Source: Paulownia fortunei (taxonomy: Eukaryota > Streptophyta > Magnoliopsida > Lamiales > Paulowniaceae). Taken from it: a DNA stretch of 64,000 bases. Made by a program: the position numbers and the translations under genes. This document shows, one piece after another, positions 58,973 through 64,000 of this stretch. The number at the start of each line of letters is the position of its first letter. Position 1 is the stretch's first letter. The stretch lies in NCBI GenBank assembly GCA_019321725.1, contig CM033120.1, positions 10,806,716 through 10,870,715 of the forward strand, read 5' to 3'. The notes beneath the pieces were generated by a model. It worked only from the letters and a program-made list of their open reading frames with translations. It was not told the DNA's origin and searched no databases.

Positions 58973-59522
58973 TTGCCTTTCTACCCTCTTGAGCTCTCAT
59001 TTTTAAAGAAAGGTCGTAACACTCTCGAGCACTTTTTTGATCACACCTGACTTTCCCTACACTAGCTCTTGTTGGGAATTTCATCTTGAGATGATAAGTT
59101 GACACTATCGCCTGAAATTGGTTCAGTTCTAGCCTTCCTAAGATCACATTATAGGCAAATGGTGCATCGACCACTAAGTATTTCATCATCACCGTCTTTC
59201 TATAGGGCTATTCTCCCAATGAAGTTGGCAAATCTATTGTACCTAATGGGATGACCTTACTTCCCCCGAAACTCGTGAGTGAAGTATTGACTAGGAAGAT
59301 GGTGGTGACATCTAACTCCATCTTTCTCAATACATGCAAAAAGATTACATCTGTCGAGCTTCCATTATCAACTAGTACCTTTTGAACTGCGAAATTGGCT
59401 ATGTCCATCGTGATCACCATAAGATCATTTTGACCTGCTTCTATCCCTGCCAGGTCATGATCATCAAAGACAATGGAGGTTGAACTCTGTATGTTCATCA
59501 CTTCATGACCTCTCTTTTTCAT
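58917..59522 (-). pseudogene. aspartic protease of the inner element
   Basis: The catalytic motif VLVDNGSSTDVIF is at about 59340-59380; a later segment has FLVVDAPFAYN-like MKYLVVDAPFAYNVILGRLE at about 59130-59190. The order protease then RT is as in all Ty3/gypsy elements. A frame break separates the two segments. Confidence 0.85.
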
Positions 59523-59562
59523 ATTGACTGTTAAGGACCTGAAATACCTCTTTTGAGCATTG

Positions 59563-61142
59563 TAAGAGTCTCATCCGCTAGGTCCATCAGCTATCATCTC
59601 GATCACTTCCCTCATGGGTAGGTTATCTCCAATAGGGTCTTGTCTGCCATGGGAACGCTCTCGTGGGCGCCTCCTTCTATCCTCTTCGACCTTGCAACCT
59701 CTCGACCTGCTTCGAGATCTTTGGGTGGGAGGGGACCTACGAAGCTGGCCCATCTCTCCATCTCACGGCTCATCCTGCATGATAAAATTTTGCAAGTATC
59801 CCTGTTGAATTAGCCTTTCAATTTCATCTCTCAATTGGATGCAATCTTTCGTATCATGACCATGGTCCTTATGGAAGAGATAATATTTTCTAGTGTTTCT
59901 CCTTTCGGGAGTCGTTCTCATCTTTTTAGGCCACTGCAACATGTTGGAATTCTCTATCGACATAAATGCATGTACTCTGGATGCGTTCAAATGAGTGTAG
60001 TGATGAACTCTTGCCAAACAAGGACAATCCTAATCTCGGCCCCAATCTTGATCTTTTTCATATCTAAATCGAAGTCCCTCTCTAGGATCCCTCATCTCTC
60101 TTCTCCCTGGATTCACCTGAGCCCACTCTTGATTCTTTAAGGCATTCATCTCCTCTTCATGTATATAACGTTGGGTTATTTCCATCAAGTGCTCCTTATC
60201 AGGCGGTGGTTCTCGAGCTAGGGCCGAAATGAGAGGTCATTTCCTCAACCTATGGATTAGGATATTGGTCATCATGTCAATCCTCATATCCTGCACCTCC
60301 AAGGCCTCATTATTGAATCTATTCATGAAGTCCTGGAGGGGCTCTTTCTCTTTCTGTCTGACGATAAAAAGATGTGTAGCAAACCTCCTAGCTCGCTTTT
60401 GGCTTGCGAACTGATATAGAAATTTTCATGTCAGCTGTTCATACGATACCACAGTCCCCATGGGTAATCCCATTAACCATTCTTGAGGTTGTCTCGTCAG
60501 AGTGGTGATAAAAATCCTTGCATTCATGGCCTTAGATTGGCCATATAACTACATAATATGGTCAAAGGCGGTCAAGTGTTCTTGTGGATCTCTATTTCCA
60601 TCATACTTGGGAGATCTAGCAACTTAAAATTGGGTGTGACAACCTTTGCTAAGATATTCGGAGAAAAAGGGGACCCTCATTTTTGCATAGCAGATGTTAC
60701 TGCTCCCCTTCTCTTCAAATCCTCTAGCTTGCGTGTGGCTTGCTCAATCTGCTCGCTGAGCTCATTTATGTCCACCTTGGATTGTACTTCATCTATATGA
60801 GCTCTATGCTTTGGCTCTTTGGGAACTCTCTCATGAGGCCTCATTCCTAGCTTCATAGTTTGGCTCGCTATCTCCTTGGATTCTTTGTGCTCTCCTGTCC
60901 ACTTCAACCTCTTCTCTTTGGGGAGTTTCTCGAGAAGAAAAAGTTATTGGGCCTTTGCCTTTCCTCTCCCTCTCATCCCAGATTCGTCTACTAATATCTG
61001 TTACTAGTTTTTTAAAATCACTATCTCTCATGTAGATTATTGGTTTCTCTCCCTCGGGCTGATTGTTATGAAACTGGAGAGAAGAATAAGGTGATGGTGC
61101 ATGTTGTGGTGGCTCCATCATCTTCTTAGGTGTATCCACCAT
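59563..61142 (-). pseudogene. gag of the inner element
   Basis: The likely start is ATG at 61142 (MVDTPKKMM), 20 bp after the primer-binding site. Further down: YMRDSDFKKLVTDISRRIWD, a charged coiled stretch near 60700-60850, the retrotransposon gag region (about 60200-60600) and a zinc-knuckle-like FHKDHGHDTKDC (about 59840-59880) whose first Cys is replaced. Stops and frameshifts lie at several places. Confidence 0.82.
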
Positions 61143-61161
61143 GCCTATTTCTGCCTCAAGT

Positions 61162-61179
61162 TTCCTACAGACGGCGCCA
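61162..61179 (-). other. primer-binding site of the inner element
   Basis: TGGCGCCGTCTGTAGGAA on the minus strand, two bases (GT) after the LTR end. Tat-type elements share the TGGCGCCGTCTGT core; it marks the tRNA primer site and fixes the LTR boundary. Confidence 0.8.
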
Positions 61180-61181
61180 AC

Positions 61182-61637
61182 TGATTTAGATATAAAATCA
61201 GTGTACCTGAGTTCGGGTCGAGATGATCTGAGTTTGGGTACTTGAGTTGGAGAGGACCTAAAAGAGAGACACGTTAGGCTCGCTAGGGTGGCCCCCACTT
61301 AAAATCCTTTGATGTTTAAGTTAGTCAGGTCTTGAGGTCAAAAGGAACTGGTAAACGAACTGAGTGAATGATATAAAAGTTACCTTATGAGACCTGTGCA
61401 CCGGGTATTTATACTGATCGGTTCCCCTAGGCTATACAGGGTAGGGTCCAGATGTCATGATCAGATTGACTGACACATGCCATCGGTCCACTTCATCGAC
61501 GGTTCGGAGATCGGGTCGATCCGAACTCAATACCGGGTCAGGTCGGGTCGAGATGAAAAACACCCGAATCTTTGGGTATTTTTGTTGTTTTAATAATATT
61601 TCAGAGACACTAATGTCATTTTAATGCTGGTACATCA
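61182..61637 (-). repeat. 5' LTR of the inner Tat-like element, 456 bp
   Basis: Plus-strand ends TGATTTAGATAT and GTACATCA; matches 48011-48428, with about 45 substitutions and a few indels by eye. A TATTTATACTGATCGG block near 61408 in both copies contains a minus-strand TATAAATA that may be the LTR promoter. Right flank TATAG. Confidence 0.92.
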
Positions 61638-61642
61638 TATAG

Positions 61643-62400
61643 TAAAATATTCTTTTGGATCTTTGCTTTAATCGTACTTTGGTAGATCAGGAAGTTTGAA
61701 ATTTGGTGTAAGAACTTCTACTAAAATTTCTGGAGTGAAAGGGGAGCCTCTCTTTTGTAGAGCAGACATTACTGCCCTTTATTTCAATTCATCAAGCTTT
61801 CGACTCAATTATTCGACCTGATAACTAATCTCGTTCATCCCTTCCTTGATTGGAGCAGGCTTTCTTAGGGTTAAGATCCTCTTTAGAGAATTCTATCTGG
61901 CGATCTCCTAATATTTTGCCCAGTGGATTGTTGTACCACTTCATTTCGTTTGGTTATGTCTCTTACTTGGGCTCTTAGGGTTAAGACTCTCTTTAGAGAA
62001 TTCTATCTGGCGATCTTCTAATATTTTGTCCTGGGGATCGATGGTTGTACTGCTGGCCACTTCACTTCTTATGGCTTTGTATCTTCTTCAAGCTCTTAGG
62101 GTAAACACCCTCTTTGGAGAATTCTCTTTTGCGATCTCCTAATATTTTGCCCTAAGAATTGTTGTAATGCTGGCTACTTCACTTCCTCTGGCTGTGTCAC
62201 TTCGTCGGGCTCTTAGGTTAAGACCCTCTTTAGAGAATTCTATCTGGCGATCTTCAAAATGGGGATGGTTGTACTTTTGGTCACTTCACTTCCTCCAGGT
62301 TTGTCACTTCTTCGGGCCAGTGACACATGGCTTGGTAGTCTTCAAAACTATTGCACTTTTGTATCTGAATACTACTGGTTAATTTGTTCTAAACGAATTG
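61643..62400 (-). pseudogene. gag fragment of the outer element (N-terminal side) with internal tandem repeats
   Basis: 61643-61850 aligns with about 60566-60800 of the inner gag, and joins the alignment that stopped at 48010 with one copy of TATAG, so the outer gag was continuous before insertion. At 61864 a tandem array begins: copies at 61864, 61974, 62095 and 62212 (period 110-121 bp), each with CTTAGG and TTTAGAGAATTCTATCTGGCG-type words, ending near 62318. Broken frames throughout. Confidence 0.78.
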
Positions 62401-62968
62401 AATCTTTTGTCTGCTAATTTAAACAAATTTAAACAATTAACCTGTAATATTGAATCAAATAGACAACAATGAGATTTCTTAGAGTTCATTTGTCAAAGAG
62501 ACTTGTGTTTTAAGCTTTGTTTCTCTATGATCTTTTCATCAGCTCACAAATATGAAACTGTGATGCAAATGCAAATTTTATAATCGACTTTTTTTTGCAG
62601 AATGTTTTTAATTTCGGGAGAAGCTTTTTCTTTCCGCCAGAATGTGAGCACATATATAAGATCATTTTCCCAAAATAAATATATTTATCTCCCGAAATAA
62701 AATGAGATCCACTATATATCAATATTATTATATTTTTAATTATTATGTTATTATAAATACATATTATCTTTCTTTTAGATTAAAAAATACAACTAACAAT
62801 ATAAAATCTTACCAAACTAGACATCTATAATAAAGAATATCCCCTAAATTAAAACCAAATATTAATGTGATTCGCAACTTTTTTCTTCTAAAACACCTTC
62901 CCCAAAATACCTACAACAAAAACAAACATTGCCTTGGTTTTTGCTGTTGAGAATATGGTCATGATAGG
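62401..62968. other. gene-free interval
   Basis: No coding region is supported and the outer element's LTR was not found here. Confidence 0.45.
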
Positions 62969-63852
62969 TGTTGGGTATCAAGGTAATAAAAAAATTCACA
63001 AATAAATAATATTAATTACAATAATCTCATAGAAAAGGTTGGAGGGGTTACAATAGTTCTACTTAAAATCGAGTCTCCTTAAACATAACCTACTTAAATA
63101 ATACTATACACAACAGACTAAATACTCTCAAACAAATAATTATAAAAAATGAACCAAGAAAAATAAAGTGATAAAGCAAGACACCATATTTTACGTGAAA
63201 AACCCCAAATGAATAAAAGAAAAAACTATGGGGCAAATACCCACTAAAAATCCACTAAAAAATAGTAATTACAAATACCTCAAACTTTTGCCCCAAACTT
63301 GAGATAATTACAATAATGAAGAAAATATAAATATTCTCTTTTGATGTATTCCATAATACTATTAAATACCCCAAAAGAAAACCCATTAATTTTTCCAAAA
63401 CTCACACGGTGTGGAAAAATTCAACTTCACTATTTTATAACCTATAATCATATATTTAGAGAAAAAAATTATCTCTCTATTTGGAAAAACTACTCTCTAT
63501 CTTTTGGAGAAAACTCTCTCTCACTTGCAGAAAAACTCTCACACTCGAAAGAGTCTCTCAAGTAAATTCTCTCTTTCTTGGCTTTGCTATCTTCACACTC
63601 TCGTGTTATGTTTTTTCTTACTTTGCCCAAATATCTATTTAAAGAAAAAAATATCTCTCTATTTGGAGAAACTACTCTCTCTCTTTCGAAGAAAACTGTC
63701 TTTCACTTGAATAAAAACTCTCACACTCGAAAGATACGAAGGAGTCTCTCAACTAAATTCTCTCTTTCTTGGCTTTACTATCTTCACACTCTAATGACAC
63801 TGAAAGGTACCATTGACATTATTTCCACCCCACATGGGGTGTATACTTGTCA
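62969..63852 (-). mobile_element. solo LTR, copia-like, 884 bp, target duplication ATAGG
   Basis: Plus-strand ends TGTTGGGTATC and ATACTTGTCA; flanks ATAGG at 62964-62968 and 63853-63857. On the minus strand the 3' part reads TTCATTTGGGGTTTTTCACG, the kind of sequence found after the promoter in many plant copia LTRs. It has an internal tandem duplication: about 63451-63600 and about 63633-63791, spaced 182-191 bp, rich in CTCTCT. No domains are present. Confidence 0.82.
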
Positions 63853-63857
63853 ATAGG

Positions 63858-64000
63858 TTATTAGACATAACAATATAACGTATGAATATGAACTCAGTCA
63901 CACGGATACGATATGACATTAACATGGTGATATGATATTTTTTAAAATTTTATGACACGACTCCGACATCGATTGCCCAATATATATAAATAACTTGTAC
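63858..64000. other. end of window
   Basis: Words such as ACACGGATACGATATGACA are repetitive in character; nothing can be assigned. Confidence 0.3.

Larger units (their letters stand above)
48011..61637 (-). mobile_element. Tat-lineage Ty3/gypsy LTR retrotransposon, 13.6 kb with its nested insertions
   Basis: Both ends carry LTRs and are flanked by the 5-bp duplication TATAG (48006-48010 and 61638-61642). Order on the minus strand: 5' LTR, primer-binding site, gag, protease, RT, RNase H, second RNase H, integrase, 69-bp tandem array, an ORF on the opposite strand, polypurine tract, 3' LTR. The second RNase H and the opposite-strand ORF are known Tat-lineage traits. Removing the two later insertions leaves about 10.3 kb, a usual size. 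LTRs differ at about one base in nine by eye, and all reading frames are broken, so it is an old, non-functional copy. Confidence 0.93.

Overview
This window is nuclear DNA from a flowering plant. The genes have GT-AG introns, the intergenic sequence is very AT-rich, and plant-type LTR retrotransposons, hAT, Mutator-like and CACTA termini and a tRNA-derived SINE are present. The host genes (a group-5 subtilase, a CYP724B-type P450 and a Rab2 GTPase) suggest a dicot; I cannot name the species.

Four host genes are supported. (1) 6833-11596, plus strand: an 11-exon SBT5-type subtilisin-like protease, 769 aa, all catalytic residues present. (2) 12470-16818, minus strand, convergent with the first: a 9-exon CYP724B (DWARF11-type) brassinosteroid-biosynthesis P450, 480 aa with the chosen start. 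An antisense fragment of an Athila-like integrase lies in its intron 7. (3) 37794-40953, plus strand: a 6-exon Rab2/RABB1 GTPase, 211 aa, whose third intron carries a 184-bp tandem duplication that copied the 3' splice site and the first 16 exon bases. (4) 46005-46301, plus strand: a small single-span glycine-rich protein. No pathway links these genes; they look like ordinary neighbours separated by transposon-rich DNA.

The right end, 47.2-62.4 kb, is a nested transposon stack. An old gag-bearing element (47240-48010 and 61643-62400) was split by a 13.6-kb Tat-lineage Ty3/gypsy element (48011-61637, minus strand, 5-bp target duplication TATAG). That element was later hit by a 2.17-kb solo LTR in its integrase (53833-55998, duplication AAAAG) and by a 1.1-kb non-autonomous hAT element in its antisense ORF (50453-51570, duplication GCTGCAAC). 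The hAT element contains a tRNA-Ile-like block. The Tat-like element keeps LTRs, primer-binding site, polypurine tract, gag, protease, RT, two RNase H domains, integrase, a 69-bp tandem array and an opposite-strand ORF with a Transposase_28-like domain, but all its ORFs are broken.

The left end (1-6.8 kb) and the 17-37.8 kb and 41-46 kb intervals contain no host gene that I can support. They hold dispersed repeats, a probable 3' fragment of another Tat-like element (3.2-5.1 kb), a 497-bp hAT element (19153-19649), an 874-bp Mutator-like element (25252-26125), CACTA-like termini, a SINE (about 36575-36785) and LTR remnants. A second solo LTR, copia-like, occupies 62969-63852. Boundaries, exon junctions and repeat alignments were read by eye; identities are estimates.
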